A DNA stretch of 16,859 nt, taken from positions 1 to 16,859 of the forward strand of contig JABGRG010000087.1 in assembly GCA_018648445.1 (NCBI GenBank). Direction: 5' to 3'. Under the pieces are notes generated by a model. It was given only the letters and a program-made list of their open reading frames with translations. It ran no database searches and was not told the DNA's origin. The stretch is from Rhodospirillales bacterium. GTDB taxonomy: Bacteria > Pseudomonadota > Alphaproteobacteria > Rhodospirillales_A > JACZKS01. Of the stretch, positions 6,448 through 15,523 are shown in pieces (the stretch's first letter is position 1; every line of letters starts with the position of its first letter). A program made the translations under genes and the position numbers.

Positions 6448-8193
6448 ATGAGGAAAAACGCTCAAGCCCGGCCCGTTTCCATTTGGAAGGCCGTATGCGG
6501 CGCTTTTCTCGTTGTCACAATTGTCGCGATTTCCGGCCCGATTTCGGCCCGCGCGCCAAGCGATCTCGGTGACGAGCGCACTTATAGCTACAATCCGCTT
6601 GTCGAGCGCATCCAGAAGGCTCTGACGATCTTCAAACTTTATCACGGGCGAACTCATGGACGAATGAATGAGGCAACCCGTGAAGGCATTCGCCAATATC
6701 AAAGAAGCGCCGGATTCAAGGTCGACGGACAGGCATCGGCGGATTTGGCAGATCATATGGAAACCGGCCGGAAGGTCGATACGCTGCTGAAAAAACTGGA
6801 ACGTACCCGCGAGGAAAACAGTGAAGCGGCGCGCCGTGCGCTTCTAAGTAATCCCGCTACGAAAGCCTTGATCGAAACAGACCCGAAAGAAGCCGCCGAC
6901 CCTACTCGCGATTTCTCCGCGTGTTTTCAAAACCCCACGGTTGCGTGTTTGCTGGCCGAATCCTCGGAAAGCGCCAAGGCCATTGCCAAGGACGAATTGC
7001 GTGACTGGGCTTTGGGCGAAATTCTTGTTGTTCAGGCACGGGCCGGAATGGCTGGCGCCGCCATGGGATCGGCGCGGCGCATTGGCGATCCGCGCTTGAT
7101 CATGGTCGCCCTTCGGGATATCGCCGAGGCCATGGCCAAGGCCGGGCGCGTTGCGGATGCCGTGGAGGCCGCGTCCATCATTCCCGACCCCGAAAAGCAG
7201 GCCGAAGCCTTTGGCGCCATCGCCGAAGCGCTTTTGCGGTGTGGAGCGTCGGTGATTTCCACGGTCCTTGATCAGTTGAACGACGCCATCGAGCGGGTCG
7301 CCAAAAGATCGCGGCGGGTCCCGTTAATTTGCCGCAGAGCGACCATCCTTGCGCAATCGGGGGCCGTAGACGCCGCTGAGCAGGAGATCGAGAGAGCCGA
7401 AACCGTGGCGCGAAATCTGGTCGGTCGGGCGGAACGCGCAACCGCCAATCGCCATGTCGCTCTGGCACTGGCCGAAATGGGGATGCCGGAGCGCGCGTTT
7501 GAGGTGCTGGGGAAAGTCAAAGGCAATGGCGATCACACGCCGGTTCTTGTCGCGGCGGCCAACGCGCAAGCCGAAGCAGGCGAACCGGGCCGCGCTCATG
7601 AAACCGCTTCCGGTATTGATACGGCCCGTTACAGGGCGGTCGTTTTAAGCCATATTGCGCTGGCCGAGGCGAAAGCCGGTAACGCCGAGCGTGCCGTCGC
7701 GACGATCAAATCTGCCTTTGAGAAGGTAGAGAAGATTGAACTTCCCTTTGCCAGGGATTTCGCCAACAGCCGCATTTCTCTGGCCTTGGCAAATATTGCC
7801 CGGGTAACCCGAACGGACGGTTTCGCCCGCGCCATCGACAAAACGGGTGAGATTGCCGACAACCGCCTGCGCGCCCACACCTTTTGGGCGCTTGCCGCTG
7901 ATCAACGGCGCGCCGGTGACGCGGTGGGCGCCGACGCGACGCGCGAACTTGCCGTCGTCGCGACGGCTGAGATGAAAAGTCCGTTTAGCAGAGTCTGGAT
8001 GTTCGGCGACATCGGAATGCGTCACGCCGCGTTGAACGAGGAGGATGCCGGTTGGGCGGCGTTTGCCGACGGAATGAAGCTCGCCGCCGATATTCATAAC
8101 GCGTGGGCCCGATCGCGCGCACTCAGCCGAATGGCGGCGACGATGATCGAACTGACGGAACCGCAGTCGTGTCGGCCTCGTATTGCCGAATGA
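6448..8193 (+). CDS. secreted alpha-helical repeat protein with peptidoglycan-binding-like domain
   Basis: This 581-aa protein is of unknown function. A basic N terminus and hydrophobic segment (about residues 11-35, ending ISARA) look like a signal peptide. Residues about 46-105 (YNPLVERIQKALTIF, GRMNEATREGIRQYQ, GFKVDGQ) resemble a PG_binding_1 domain, which binds peptidoglycan in many envelope proteins. The rest, from about 165, is a long alanine-rich helical array: units such as RVADAVEAASIIPDP, QAEAFGAIAEAL and AEAGEPGRAHETASGI suggest TPR- or HEAT-like repeats. The frame is open back to 6196 but that overlaps the MBL gene; the ATG at 6448 has AAGGA upstream and a proper signal peptide. 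Its stop codon lies inside a 16-bp end of the repeat element. A scaffold or cell-wall-associated role is inference. Confidence 0.78.
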   Translation: MRKNAQARPVSIWKAVCGAFLVVTIVAISGPISARAPSDLGDERTYSYNPLVERIQKALTIFKLYHGRTHGRMNEATREGIRQYQRSAGFKVDGQASADLADHMETGRKVDTLLKKLERTREENSEAARRALLSNPATKALIETDPKEAADPTRDFSACFQNPTVACLLAESSESAKAIAKDELRDWALGEILVVQARAGMAGAAMGSARRIGDPRLIMVALRDIAEAMAKAGRVADAVEAASIIPDPEKQAEAFGAIAEALLRCGASVISTVLDQLNDAIERVAKRSRRVPLICRRATILAQSGAVDAAEQEIERAETVARNLVGRAERATANRHVALALAEMGMPERAFEVLGKVKGNGDHTPVLVAAANAQAEAGEPGRAHETASGIDTARYRAVVLSHIALAEAKAGNAERAVATIKSAFEKVEKIELPFARDFANSRISLALANIARVTRTDGFARAIDKTGEIADNRLRAHTFWALAADQRRAGDAVGADATRELAVVATAEMKSPFSRVWMFGDIGMRHAALNEEDAGWAAFADGMKLAADIHNAWARSRALSRMAATMIELTEPQSCRPRIAE

Positions 8194-8205
8194 TCCTTGG
8201 TATAA
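8190..8205 (+). repeat. solo 16-bp end of the 261-bp repeat element
   Basis: ATGATCCTTGGTATAA here is identical to the right end of repeat copy 2 (15455-15470), and CCTTGGTATAAGGG (8195-8208) also matches the left end of copy 1 plus its flank on the opposite strand. There is no second arm nearby. It contains the TGA stop (8191-8193) of the upstream gene. It could be a remnant of an excised or decayed copy, or a target-like site. Confidence 0.65.
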
Positions 8206-8258
8206 GGGCTGGCACTAGGCGGATTTGAATCGCAGCGATCGCGGGGGACGGGAAGTTC

Positions 8259-8831
8259 ATGGGTAGTCGAGTTGGTTGGATTTCGGGCGTTGCCGGGATT
8301 GCGATAGCTGGTGCGCTGGGTTCGGCGTGCACCTTGATGAAAAGCGAACCCGCGCCGCCGTGTCCTGATGTATCGATTATCAAGGACGCGGCGAGCGTCA
8401 CGAAATTTGTTCCCGGCGTCGGACGCGACCTGATCGATGTCGTTTATGAAGGCAAAGTCGTAAATACCGGCGGAATGTGTGAATACGACGTCGATGACGA
8501 AACGGGCGCGGGAAACCTCGCCGTTGAACTCAAGTTGACTATGGAGCTTAGCCGGGGACCGGCCAATAAGGACCGCAAGGCAGATGTCAGCTACTTTGTC
8601 GGAATAACCGACTTGGAACGCCGTGTTCTCAACAAACAGGACTTCTCAGGAGTCGTCAATTTTCCCGGCAACAAAAACCGGCTTCAATGGACCGACGAGG
8701 CCGTATTTCTGGATATTCCCCTCAAGGCCGGGCAAACCGGAAAAGACTTCCTTATTTTCGTTGGTTTCGGGGTTACACCCGATCAGCTGAAGTTTAACCG
8801 CACGCAAATCGAGGACACCCGACGAAAGTAA
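8259..8831 (+). CDS. small lipoprotein of unknown function
   Basis: This 190-aa protein has a signal peptide ending in lipobox LGSAC with C24, so it is predicted to be lipidated. The mature part has two more cysteines, in PPCPDVSIIKD (C35) and GGMCEYDVDD, which could form a disulfide. The remainder (VVYEGKVVNTGG, LAVELKLTMEL, VSYFVGITDL, FLIFVGFGV) looks like a beta-sandwich of the kind seen in periplasmic proteins. I do not recognise the family. GGGAAG precedes the ATG. It follows the repeat-protein gene by 65 bp in the same orientation and both are envelope proteins, so they may be co-expressed, but a solo repeat end lies between them. Confidence 0.8.
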   Translation: MGSRVGWISGVAGIAIAGALGSACTLMKSEPAPPCPDVSIIKDAASVTKFVPGVGRDLIDVVYEGKVVNTGGMCEYDVDDETGAGNLAVELKLTMELSRGPANKDRKADVSYFVGITDLERRVLNKQDFSGVVNFPGNKNRLQWTDEAVFLDIPLKAGQTGKDFLIFVGFGVTPDQLKFNRTQIEDTRRK

Positions 8832-8844
8832 TTCGTCGTCGTGG

Positions 8845-8872
8845 TTGACCTTGGGCGGCAACTCAATAAACT
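8845..8872 (+). promoter_or_regulatory. candidate promoter of the gcv operon
   Basis: TTGACC (8845-8850) and TAAACT (8867-8872) are separated by 16 bp and match sigma-70 boxes at 5/6 and 4/6 positions. Transcription would start near 8879, about 20 bases before the first aptamer, the right distance for a riboswitch leader. Confidence 0.5.
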
Positions 8873-8896
8873 GCGCACCATGACGTAACGTCTTTT

Positions 8897-9096
8897 GTGG
8901 GAGAGAACAGCGGGGCCATTGGCCCGCAGCCGTCGCCGAAGGAGCAACCGCCCCGGAAACTCTCAGGCAAACGGACCGCAGAAGATACGAAACTCTGGAG
9001 AGTGGACAGCCGCTTCGTACGGCGATATGTCCCACCGAAGATGTAACCCGGCAATATGCCGGCGAATCTTTCAGGTTCCAGGACAGAGGGGGCATC
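8897..9096 (+). promoter_or_regulatory. tandem glycine riboswitch (gcvT motif)
   Basis: Two glycine aptamers lie in series. The first (about 8897-8984) has GGGAGAGA, then GCCGAAGGAGCAA, the CCCCGGAAACTCTCAGG core and ACGGACCGC. A short linker leads to the second (about 8990-9096) with CTCTGGAGAG, then CACCGAAG-ATGTAA, a GC-rich stem, GAATCTTTCAGG and AGGACAGAGGGGGC. These are the conserved features of Rfam gcvT-type switches, usually an ON switch for glycine degradation. The genes downstream are the glycine cleavage operon, which fits. No U-tract terminator follows; a small hairpin (9098-9103 with 9111-9116) and the AGGTTC (9073-9078)/GAACCT (9129-9134) complementarity near the gcvT ribosome binding site point to control of translation. 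Confidence 0.95.
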
Positions 9097-9146
9097 GCAT
9101 CGGTGTGACGCCGATGGCGAAAGCGGTCGAACCTTAGGAGGTAACG

Positions 9147-10259
9147 ATGACCGATGCCCAGACCCAGGACCTGAAGCGAACCCCACTACATTCGCTTCAC
9201 GTAGAGCTTGGCGGCAAAATGGTGCCGTTCGCCGGTTATGAAATGCCGGTTCAGTACGAAGGTATTCTCGCCGAACACCTGCATGCCCGCGATTCTGCTG
9301 TGTTGTTCGACGTCTCGCATATGGGGCAGGCACGCTTGACCGGTGACGACCCGGGCAAGGCCATCGAATCCCTGGTGCCGGGTGCGATCCACGATCTTCC
9401 CGACGGCAAGATGCGCTACACCGTTCTTCTCAACGAACGGGGCGGCATCCTTGATGATCTGATGGTGACCCAACGGGGCGATCATTTGTTTTTGGTTGTC
9501 AACGCGGCGTGCAAGGATCGCGACTTTCCGTTTATCGCTGAGAACCTCAAAGGCCGCGCGCAACTGGAAATCCTTCCCGACCAGGCGCTCATGGCGCTAC
9601 AGGGCCCGAAGGCAGCGGCGGCGTTTTCGCGCTTAGCGCCGGATTGCGCCCATATGGCTTTCATGACGGCGCGTTCCCTAAACGTGAACGGGATCCATTG
9701 CGAGGCCACGCGCTCGGGCTACACCGGCGAAGACGGTTACGAGATTTCGGTCGCCGCGGACCGGGCCGAGGAACTGGCCCGCGCGCTGCTGGATCAACCG
9801 GAGGTCAAGCCGGCAGGACTGGGCGCGCGCGATTCGTTGCGTCTTGAAGCGGGCCTTAGCCTTTACGGCAGCGATATCGATGAGGGCACGACCCCCGTCG
9901 AAGCGTCGCTAAGCTGGATCGTCAACAAGCGCCGCCGCGAAGAAGCCAATTTCCCCGGCGCGGAAATCATCCTCGGGCAAATTGCCGAAGGCCCAAGCCG
10001 CAGGATCGTCGGCATCAAACCCGATGGAAAGGCCCCGGCGCGCGCCCACACCGAAATTCAGGACGGCGCGGGAAATATTATCGGCGAAATCACCAGCGGC
10101 GGTTACGGCCCCAGTGTCGGCGGTCCGGTCGCCATGGGCTATGTCAAAACCGAGTTTGCCAAGCCCGAAACACCGTTGCAGTTAATTGTACGGGGGCGCG
10201 CGCTGCCTGCCCGCGTGATCAAGCTGCCGTTTACACAGCATCGCTATTTCAAAGGCTGA
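9147..10259 (+). CDS. gcvT: aminomethyltransferase, T-protein of glycine cleavage
   Basis: This 370-aa cytoplasmic enzyme transfers the methylene carbon of the aminomethyl group on lipoyl-GcvH to tetrahydrofolate and releases ammonia. Typical GcvT segments are seen: [26 protein letters not shown] at 12-37, the DVSHMGQ motif with the catalytic-site aspartate, [33 protein letters not shown] and [21 protein letters not shown]. The length matches bacterial GcvT. AGGAGGT six bases before the ATG is a very strong ribosome binding site. It is the first gene after the glycine riboswitch and is followed 19 bp later by gcvH. Confidence 0.98.
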   Translation: MTDAQTQDLKRTPLHSLHVELGGKMVPFAGYEMPVQYEGILAEHLHARDSAVLFDVSHMGQARLTGDDPGKAIESLVPGAIHDLPDGKMRYTVLLNERGGILDDLMVTQRGDHLFLVVNAACKDRDFPFIAENLKGRAQLEILPDQALMALQGPKAAAAFSRLAPDCAHMAFMTARSLNVNGIHCEATRSGYTGEDGYEISVAADRAEELARALLDQPEVKPAGLGARDSLRLEAGLSLYGSDIDEGTTPVEASLSWIVNKRRREEANFPGAEIILGQIAEGPSRRIVGIKPDGKAPARAHTEIQDGAGNIIGEITSGGYGPSVGGPVAMGYVKTEFAKPETPLQLIVRGRALPARVIKLPFTQHRYFKG

Positions 10260-10278
10260 GTCCAGGAAGGGAACCTCC

Positions 10279-10656
10279 ATGGCTGATATCAAATACACCA
10301 AGGAACACGAATGGGTGCGAATCGAGGGCGAAATCGGCACCATCGGCATCACCGATCATGCCCAGGAGCAATTGGGCGATATGGTTTTCATCGAGCTGCC
10401 CGACGTCGGCAAGTCCGTGGCTCAGGGAGATGAAGCCGCGGTGATTGAATCGGTAAAGGCGGCGAGCGAGGTGTACGCGCCCGTCGCTGGCGAAGTCGTC
10501 GAGGTCAACGAGGCTCTTGGCGACGATCCGGCCAAAGTCAATTCCGACCCCATGGGCGAGGGTTGGATTTTCAAAATCAAAATCGCCGATCCGGCCCAGC
10601 TTGAGGGCTTGCTTGACGAAGCCGCCTATAAGGAAATCGCCGAGGGTGATGCCTGA
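10279..10656 (+). CDS. gcvH: glycine cleavage system H protein
   Basis: This 125-aa lipoyl carrier shuttles the aminomethyl group from the P-protein to the T-protein and its lipoamide to lipoamide dehydrogenase. The lipoylation site is K60 in [15 protein letters not shown], with the flanking [31 protein letters not shown] and [10 protein letters not shown] motifs of the family. An AGGAAGGGA purine tract precedes its ATG. The stop TGA overlaps the gcvPA ATG by one base, showing translational coupling. Lipoylation genes and lpd are not in this window. Confidence 0.98.
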   Translation: MADIKYTKEHEWVRIEGEIGTIGITDHAQEQLGDMVFIELPDVGKSVAQGDEAAVIESVKAASEVYAPVAGEVVEVNEALGDDPAKVNSDPMGEGWIFKIKIADPAQLEGLLDEAAYKEIAEGDA

Positions 10657-12002
10657 TGCGTTATCTGCCCCTGACCGCCGATGACCGCCGCCAAATGCTG
10701 GCGGCAATCGGCGTCGGTTCCGTCGATGATCTTTTTTGCGACGTGCCGAAGGCCGGGCGGCTGAAATCGCCCATCGATCTGCCAAACCATGCCGGTGAGA
10801 TCGAGGTCGAAACCGCCTTGAGCACGATGGCAGCGAAGAATCTACCGGCAGGAAGCGCGCCATCTTTCCTTGGCGGCGGTATCTATCGGCACTTCGTTCC
10901 GGCGGCGGTGGATCACTTGATCCAGAGGGGTGAATTCCTGACCGCCTACACGCCGTACCAACCTGAAGTTTCGCAAGGCACGCTGCAATATCTGTTTGAA
11001 TTCCAGACCCAGGTGGCTTTGCTGACGGGCTGCGATGTCGCCAATGCGTCCATGTACGACGGAGCCACGGCGTGCGCCGAGGCGGTCATCATGGCGGGGC
11101 GCATCACCAAGCGCAAAAAGGCGGTTATGTCGGGTGGGCTGCATCCGCATTACGCGGGCGTAACGGCGACCAGCGCCGAGTTTCTCGGCATTGAGCTGGT
11201 CTCCGCCGATCCCGACCTTGCGGGCGAAGAAGACCTGTCGGCTATGATTGACGGCGACACGGCCTGCGTTGTCGTGCAGAACCCGGATTTCTTCGGGCGC
11301 GTGCGCGACTTGTCGGTCCTGGCCGAGGCTTGCCACGCCCAAGGCGCGCTGCTGGTTGTCGTGGTTACCGAAATCGTTTCAACGGGCCTGATCAAGTCGC
11401 CCGGTGATATGGGCGCCGATATCGTCGCCGGGGAAGGTCAGTCGCTGGGCAATGCGCTGAATTTTGGCGGCCCCACGGTGGGTCTTATGGCGACACGTCA
11501 AAAATTCGTCCGCCAGCTTCCGGGCAGGCTGGTTGGCCAGACCACCGACGTTGATGGCCAGCGTGGCTTTGTGCTGACGCTGTCGACCCGCGAGCAGCAC
11601 ATCCGGCGCGACAAGGCGACCAGCAACATCTGCACCAATTCCGGACTTTGTGCGCTGGCCTTTACCATTCATCTGACCATGCTGGGCGAGGTGGGGTTGC
11701 GCAAGATGGCCGAGTTGAACCACGCGAACGCCGTTCGTCTCGCTGATCGGCTAGCGGAGGTGGCTGGGGTCGAGGTGCTTAACGACACCTTCTTCAACGA
11801 GTTCACCGTCCGGCTATCGAAACCCGCCTCCGGCGTCGTCGACACACTTGCCGAGAAGGGTGTCTTTGCGGGTGTGCCGGTATCGCGATTGCTTCCCGGA
11901 CGAAAGGATGCCGAGGTGCTTTTGCTGATGGCGGTCACCGAGCTTAATTCCGATAACGATATGGACCGGCTCATAGGCGAGCTGGGGGAGGCCCTGCGAT
12001 GA
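10656..12002 (+). CDS. gcvPA: glycine dehydrogenase (decarboxylating) subunit 1
   Basis: This 448-aa protein is the N-terminal half of the P-protein. It pairs with GcvPB to decarboxylate glycine and load the aminomethyl group on GcvH. Diagnostic segments are [15 protein letters not shown] at the start, [56 protein letters not shown] and [19 protein letters not shown]. It has the aminotransferase fold but no catalytic lysine, as expected for this subunit. It starts within the gcvH stop codon and overlaps gcvPB by 4 bp (ATGA). Confidence 0.97.
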   Translation: MRYLPLTADDRRQMLAAIGVGSVDDLFCDVPKAGRLKSPIDLPNHAGEIEVETALSTMAAKNLPAGSAPSFLGGGIYRHFVPAAVDHLIQRGEFLTAYTPYQPEVSQGTLQYLFEFQTQVALLTGCDVANASMYDGATACAEAVIMAGRITKRKKAVMSGGLHPHYAGVTATSAEFLGIELVSADPDLAGEEDLSAMIDGDTACVVVQNPDFFGRVRDLSVLAEACHAQGALLVVVVTEIVSTGLIKSPGDMGADIVAGEGQSLGNALNFGGPTVGLMATRQKFVRQLPGRLVGQTTDVDGQRGFVLTLSTREQHIRRDKATSNICTNSGLCALAFTIHLTMLGEVGLRKMAELNHANAVRLADRLAEVAGVEVLNDTFFNEFTVRLSKPASGVVDTLAEKGVFAGVPVSRLLPGRKDAEVLLLMAVTELNSDNDMDRLIGELGEALR

Positions 12003-13495
12003 GCGCGCCTGAAACATATACGGGCAATCGTGGCCTCCAGATGGAAGAGCCGCTGATTTTCGAGGCCAATTCGGCGGGCCTTTCGGGGGTTGATTTCCCC
12101 GAAGCCGATATGACATCCGACCGCCTTGGCGGCATCAAGCGCGAAGGCGAAATCGGTCTGCCCGGAATGGCGGAACCGCAAGTCGTGCGGCATTATCTGC
12201 GGCTGAGTCAGAAAAACTATTCCATCGACGCCGGGTTTTACCCGTTGGGTTCGTGCACCATGAAGCACAATCCGCGCCTCAATGAAAAAATGGCCCGTCT
12301 GCCGGGCTTTGCCGGGCTTCACCCGCTGCAGCCCGAGACGACCACGCAGGGCGCGCTGGAACTTATTGACGCGACCGCTCACTGGTTGGCGACGCTTACC
12401 GGCTTGTCCGGTGTCGCCATGTCGCCAGCTGCGGGCGCGCACGGCGAATTGACCGGCCTGATGACCATCCGTGCCGCTCTTGAAGACCGGGGCGATGCGC
12501 GCAAGCGCGTTCTGGTTCCTGAATCCGCCCACGGCACCAATCCGGCCAGTGCGCACGCCTGCGGCTATGTGGTCGAATCCATCCCGGCCAATGAACGGGG
12601 CCGGGTCGATTTTGATGCCTTGCGCTCCGCACTTGATACCGATGTTGCCGCCTTGATGCTGACCAATCCCAACACCTGTGGCTTGTTCGAGGACGAGATT
12701 ATCGAGATCGCCGAAGCGGTTCATACGGCGGGCGCATTCTTCTATTGCGACGGGGCCAACTTCAACGCCATCGTTGGCCGGGTTCGCCCCGGTGATCTCG
12801 GCATCGATTGCATGCATATCAACCTGCACAAGACGTTCTCGACCCCACACGGCGGTGGCGGACCAGGCAGTGGCCCGGTCGTTCTGTCGAAAGACCTGAT
12901 GCCCTTCGCGCCGGTTCCCTACGTGGTGCGTGACGGGGACCGTTTCCGCCTGATCGAGGACGAGGGCGGATCGGATGCCAAGCCCTTCGGCCGCATCAAG
13001 GGATTCCACGGGCAATTCGGCGTATTCGTGCGCGCGTTGGCTTATATGATGAGCCTCGGCTCCGACGGCCTGAAGCAGGTTGCCGAAGATGCCGTGCTCA
13101 ATGCCAACTACCTGATGGCCAGCTTGGAAGATGTGTTAAGCGCACCCTTTGCCGGACCTTGCATGCATGAGGTTCTGTTCGACGACCGGTTTTTGACCGA
13201 CAGCGGCGTTTCGACGCTGGATTTCGCCAAAGCGATGATCGACGAGGGGTTCCATCCCATGACCATGTACTTCCCGCTGGTCGTTCACGGCGCGTTGTTG
13301 ATGGAACCGACGGAAACCGAAAGCAAGGCAGCGCTGGATAGTTTTATCGGCACGGTGCGCAGTCTGGCCGAAAAAGCCAAGGCGGGGAATGTCGAGCATT
13401 TCCATGAAGCGCCACGCCTGACACCGCGGCGTCGACTGGATGAGACGGCGGCTGCGCGTAATCCGGTTCTGCGCTGGACGCCGCCTGTGGGCTAA
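11999..13495 (+). CDS. gcvPB: glycine dehydrogenase (decarboxylating) subunit 2
   Basis: This 498-aa protein is the C-terminal, PLP-binding half of the P-protein. The cofactor lysine is K278 in [21 protein letters not shown]; other family motifs are [35 protein letters not shown] and [10 protein letters not shown]. The split P-protein with ATGA coupling to gcvPA suggests equimolar synthesis of the two subunits. It ends the gcv operon and its stop overlaps the stop of the convergent gene at 13492 by 4 bp. I see no terminator there. Confidence 0.97.
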   Translation: MSAPETYTGNRGLQMEEPLIFEANSAGLSGVDFPEADMTSDRLGGIKREGEIGLPGMAEPQVVRHYLRLSQKNYSIDAGFYPLGSCTMKHNPRLNEKMARLPGFAGLHPLQPETTTQGALELIDATAHWLATLTGLSGVAMSPAAGAHGELTGLMTIRAALEDRGDARKRVLVPESAHGTNPASAHACGYVVESIPANERGRVDFDALRSALDTDVAALMLTNPNTCGLFEDEIIEIAEAVHTAGAFFYCDGANFNAIVGRVRPGDLGIDCMHINLHKTFSTPHGGGGPGSGPVVLSKDLMPFAPVPYVVRDGDRFRLIEDEGGSDAKPFGRIKGFHGQFGVFVRALAYMMSLGSDGLKQVAEDAVLNANYLMASLEDVLSAPFAGPCMHEVLFDDRFLTDSGVSTLDFAKAMIDEGFHPMTMYFPLVVHGALLMEPTETESKAALDSFIGTVRSLAEKAKAGNVEHFHEAPRLTPRRRLDETAAARNPVLRWTPPVG

Positions 13496-13887
13496 AGAAT
13501 GCCGTCGCCGCCCCCTTCGTCGTCGCCGAAATCAATGGCGGCATCGTTCATTCCGTCTTCGGAGCTGCCGAAGAGCGTCTCGACGTAAGCAAATTCCTTA
13601 CGCAGACCACGCCGACCGCGAAGCTTTTCCTGGGCGGCGTCGGGCAGGTCGGTGAACATGAAGGTTCCGTTTTCAATGAGCGTGTCGACAAGATCTTCCA
13701 GCACACGCACGAGACTTAAATCCGAGGATATCCAGTCGCGCCGCACGCCGTAATCCAGCAGCACGTCGTAAAGGAAATTGCTCAGTTCCGGATCGCGGGA
13801 ATCGACCTCTTCCAGGCCTTCCTGCATCGGCTGATGAAAGACGCCAACAATTTCCCCGTTCTCTTCATCGCGTTTCACGAAGGGCAT
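13492..13887 (-). CDS. hypothetical protein, acidic, 131 aa
   Basis: This small, strongly acidic protein is of unknown function. The N-terminal part (MPFVKRDEENGEIVGVFHQPMQEGLEEVD) may be beta-stranded and the middle (ELSNFLYDVLLDYG, LVRVLEDLVDTLIENG) is helical. The tail EDGMNDAAIDFGDDEGGGDG is a low-complexity acidic stretch, perhaps disordered. A TTG start at 13896 is open but too close to GGAGG; the ATG at 13887 lies at a normal distance from that AAGGAGG and is preferred. It has no cysteines, signal peptide or membrane segment. It is convergent with gcvPB. I do not recognise a named family. Confidence 0.78.
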   Translation of the reverse strand: MPFVKRDEENGEIVGVFHQPMQEGLEEVDSRDPELSNFLYDVLLDYGVRRDWISSDLSLVRVLEDLVDTLIENGTFMFTDLPDAAQEKLRGRRGLRKEFAYVETLFGSSEDGMNDAAIDFGDDEGGGDGIL

Positions 13888-13941
13888 GGTCGGCAAACCT
13901 CCTTATGGTTCCCGAAAAATCCAGACTAACGTTTTGACGCG

Positions 13942-13956
13942 TTTTCTTTAAGAAAA
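13942..13956. repeat. 15-bp AT-rich palindrome between two minus-strand genes
   Basis: TTTTCTT-T-AAGAAAA is a perfect inverted repeat in the 84-bp gap between the MFS stop and the start of the 131-aa gene. It could be an operator or part of the promoter of the 131-aa gene, or a weak terminator for the MFS gene. The sequence does not decide. Confidence 0.35.
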
Positions 13957-13971
13957 TAACAACACGCGCAT

Positions 13972-15159
13972 TTATTGCGTCGTTACCCGGCGTTTTTCGC
14001 TAGGCAGCGTCAGCGCCGTTATTGCCCCGAAGGCGGCAATTCCCATAAGTCCATAGAACAGCCAATCAAAAGCACCGGTCGCGTCGAAAATCCATGCGAC
14101 AACCGGAACCGATGCAGAACTGACGACGATGGCTGCCAAAAAACGCACGCCATAAGCCCGCGCATGCCAGGATGGCGGCACGTAAAGGGCGACCAGACTA
14201 TCGACCACCGGCTGAAGCCCCAGGGTGAAAACCGCCATCAGAATGGCGACGACAAACAGCGGAATATCCCACATCTGCGCTGCCAGAAACGTAACCGGAA
14301 TCTGGATCACCAGGGACAGGGCCAAAAGGCGTTTCATGGAAAAGCGGTCGGAAAGAAGCCCGCCGCCGTACTGCGCTGCCGCGCCAAATACGAATATGGC
14401 CGCCGCCATCATGCCGACGGCTGACAGCTCACCACCGAGAAATGTCAGGCGCAACTCGAACACCTTGGGAATGGCGATGGTTTCGGCCTGATACAAAAAG
14501 CCGACGCAAACGCCCGCGATTACGATGGCGATGAACGCCGGTAATACGGAACCCCCATTGCCGCCGTTGGCGCTCTTTTCATCCTTCGTCTTCGCAGCGG
14601 GCGCGATTTCGCGAACGAACCAAATGAAAGCCAGACCGACAATGATGCCGAACACGCCCGGAATGATATACGCGGCGCGCCACCCAAAGGCTGCGCTCAG
14701 CAATCCCGCGACGAAGGGCCCGGCGGCGATGCCCAATCCGCCGAAAATGCCGTTAATGCCCAAATCGCGGCCCCGGCGGGTGGCGTAACGCACAACCACG
14801 GCGGTCGCCACCGGATGGTAGATCGAGGCGAACAGGCCGATGGCCCCCAAGCCGAGCGCAAGCTGGAGCGGGCTTTGCGCCAGCCCGGTCGCAATCGACG
14901 ATATGCCCAAACCAAAAAACATGATGATCAGCGTGCCGCGCGCGCTCCAACGGTCGCCCAGCCATCCGGCGGGGATGGCGCCCAGACCGAACAGAACGAC
15001 CGAGGCCAGCATCAGTGGGATAAGTTCGGCGAAACCCATGCCGAAATCTGCCTCCATCGCCAGAACGGCGGTGGGAAATATTAGCATAAACAGGTGGTCG
15101 AGACTGTGACCGATAAAGGAAAACAGAAGGACCGGATGGATGGATCGTCGTGGCGTCAT
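13972..15159 (-). CDS. MFS transporter
   Basis: This 395-aa inner-membrane protein shows about 12 hydrophobic segments and the MFS motif A, GWLGDRWSARGTLI, after the second helix. GRDLGINGIFGGLGIAAGPFVAGLL matches the helix 4-5 region of drug:proton antiporter-like and sugar-transporter-like members. A central loop KTKDEKSANGGNGG separates the two six-helix halves. The substrate cannot be predicted; the short loops and the LDHLFMLIFPTAVLAME start resemble fosmidomycin-resistance-like (Fsr-type) MFS proteins. The frame is open to 15219, inside the repeat element, but the ATG at 15159 (MTPRRSIHPVLLFS) gives a normal N terminus. It has no strong ribosome binding site. Confidence 0.88.
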   Translation of the reverse strand: MTPRRSIHPVLLFSFIGHSLDHLFMLIFPTAVLAMEADFGMGFAELIPLMLASVVLFGLGAIPAGWLGDRWSARGTLIIMFFGLGISSIATGLAQSPLQLALGLGAIGLFASIYHPVATAVVVRYATRRGRDLGINGIFGGLGIAAGPFVAGLLSAAFGWRAAYIIPGVFGIIVGLAFIWFVREIAPAAKTKDEKSANGGNGGSVLPAFIAIVIAGVCVGFLYQAETIAIPKVFELRLTFLGGELSAVGMMAAAIFVFGAAAQYGGGLLSDRFSMKRLLALSLVIQIPVTFLAAQMWDIPLFVVAILMAVFTLGLQPVVDSLVALYVPPSWHARAYGVRFLAAIVVSSASVPVVAWIFDATGAFDWLFYGLMGIAAFGAITALTLPSEKRRVTTQ

Positions 15160-15206
15160 GCGCCATCTTAACCCATAATCCACGGGTGGATAGAAACAAA
15201 CATAAA

Positions 15207-15467
15207 TACCAAGGATCATGGATGGTGACCCATAGAGATCGCGAACGCGCCCCGTCGGGTAGGAGCTACGCAGCAGGCGATGCGGCGCATCGTCAAGGCT
15301 TTGCGACGCCCTCCGGCGGGGCGCGCTCGCGACCGGTGCGGCGGCCTTCCCGACCTTTCGGATGTCGTCGCGCGCCCCTTCCGATACCCCGCATCGCTAC
15401 GGTGCACGCTCCTAACCGAAAAGTCGGGAAGGCCGTCTCTATGGGTCACCATCCATGATCCTTGGTA
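15207..15467. repeat. 261-bp palindromic repeat element, copy 2
   Basis: This copy has the same length and architecture as the one at 4903-5163. The outer 32-bp arms (15207-15238 and 15436-15467) are a perfect inverted repeat. The first stem is 15239-15258 with 15313-15332 (18 of 20 paired) and the second is 15340-15361 with 15416-15437 (20 of 22). The 54-nt loops at 15259-15312 and 15362-15415 differ from copy 1 at only 5 and 3 positions. TAAA abuts both ends, a possible 4-bp target duplication. It lies between the divergent MFS gene and the gene at 15524. Short outward frames starting MILGI at both ends are by-products of the inverted ends. Confidence 0.92.
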
Positions 15468-15523
15468 TAAAGCCATTAAGCCGGTTCCCGAAATCCTGCC
15501 TGTCCGTGCGCGAGGCTTTGGAT

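Noticed and set aside
8882..8892. Palindrome GACGTAACGTC followed by four Ts before the riboswitch
   Set aside because: A 5-bp stem with a single-base centre is too short and tight for a terminator, and it lies in the leader before the aptamers. It is probably chance or part of the leader.
11669..13015. A 448-codon open frame on the minus strand
   Set aside because: It lies antisense to gcvPA/gcvPB, is rich in arginine, histidine and glutamine, and has no recognisable domain. It is a typical shadow frame in high-GC DNA.
15160..15219. N-terminal extension of the MFS gene into the repeat element
   Set aside because: The MILGI start arises from the inverted end of the repeat, and the same residues appear at the opposite end on the other strand. 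ATG 15159 gives a normal MFS N terminus.
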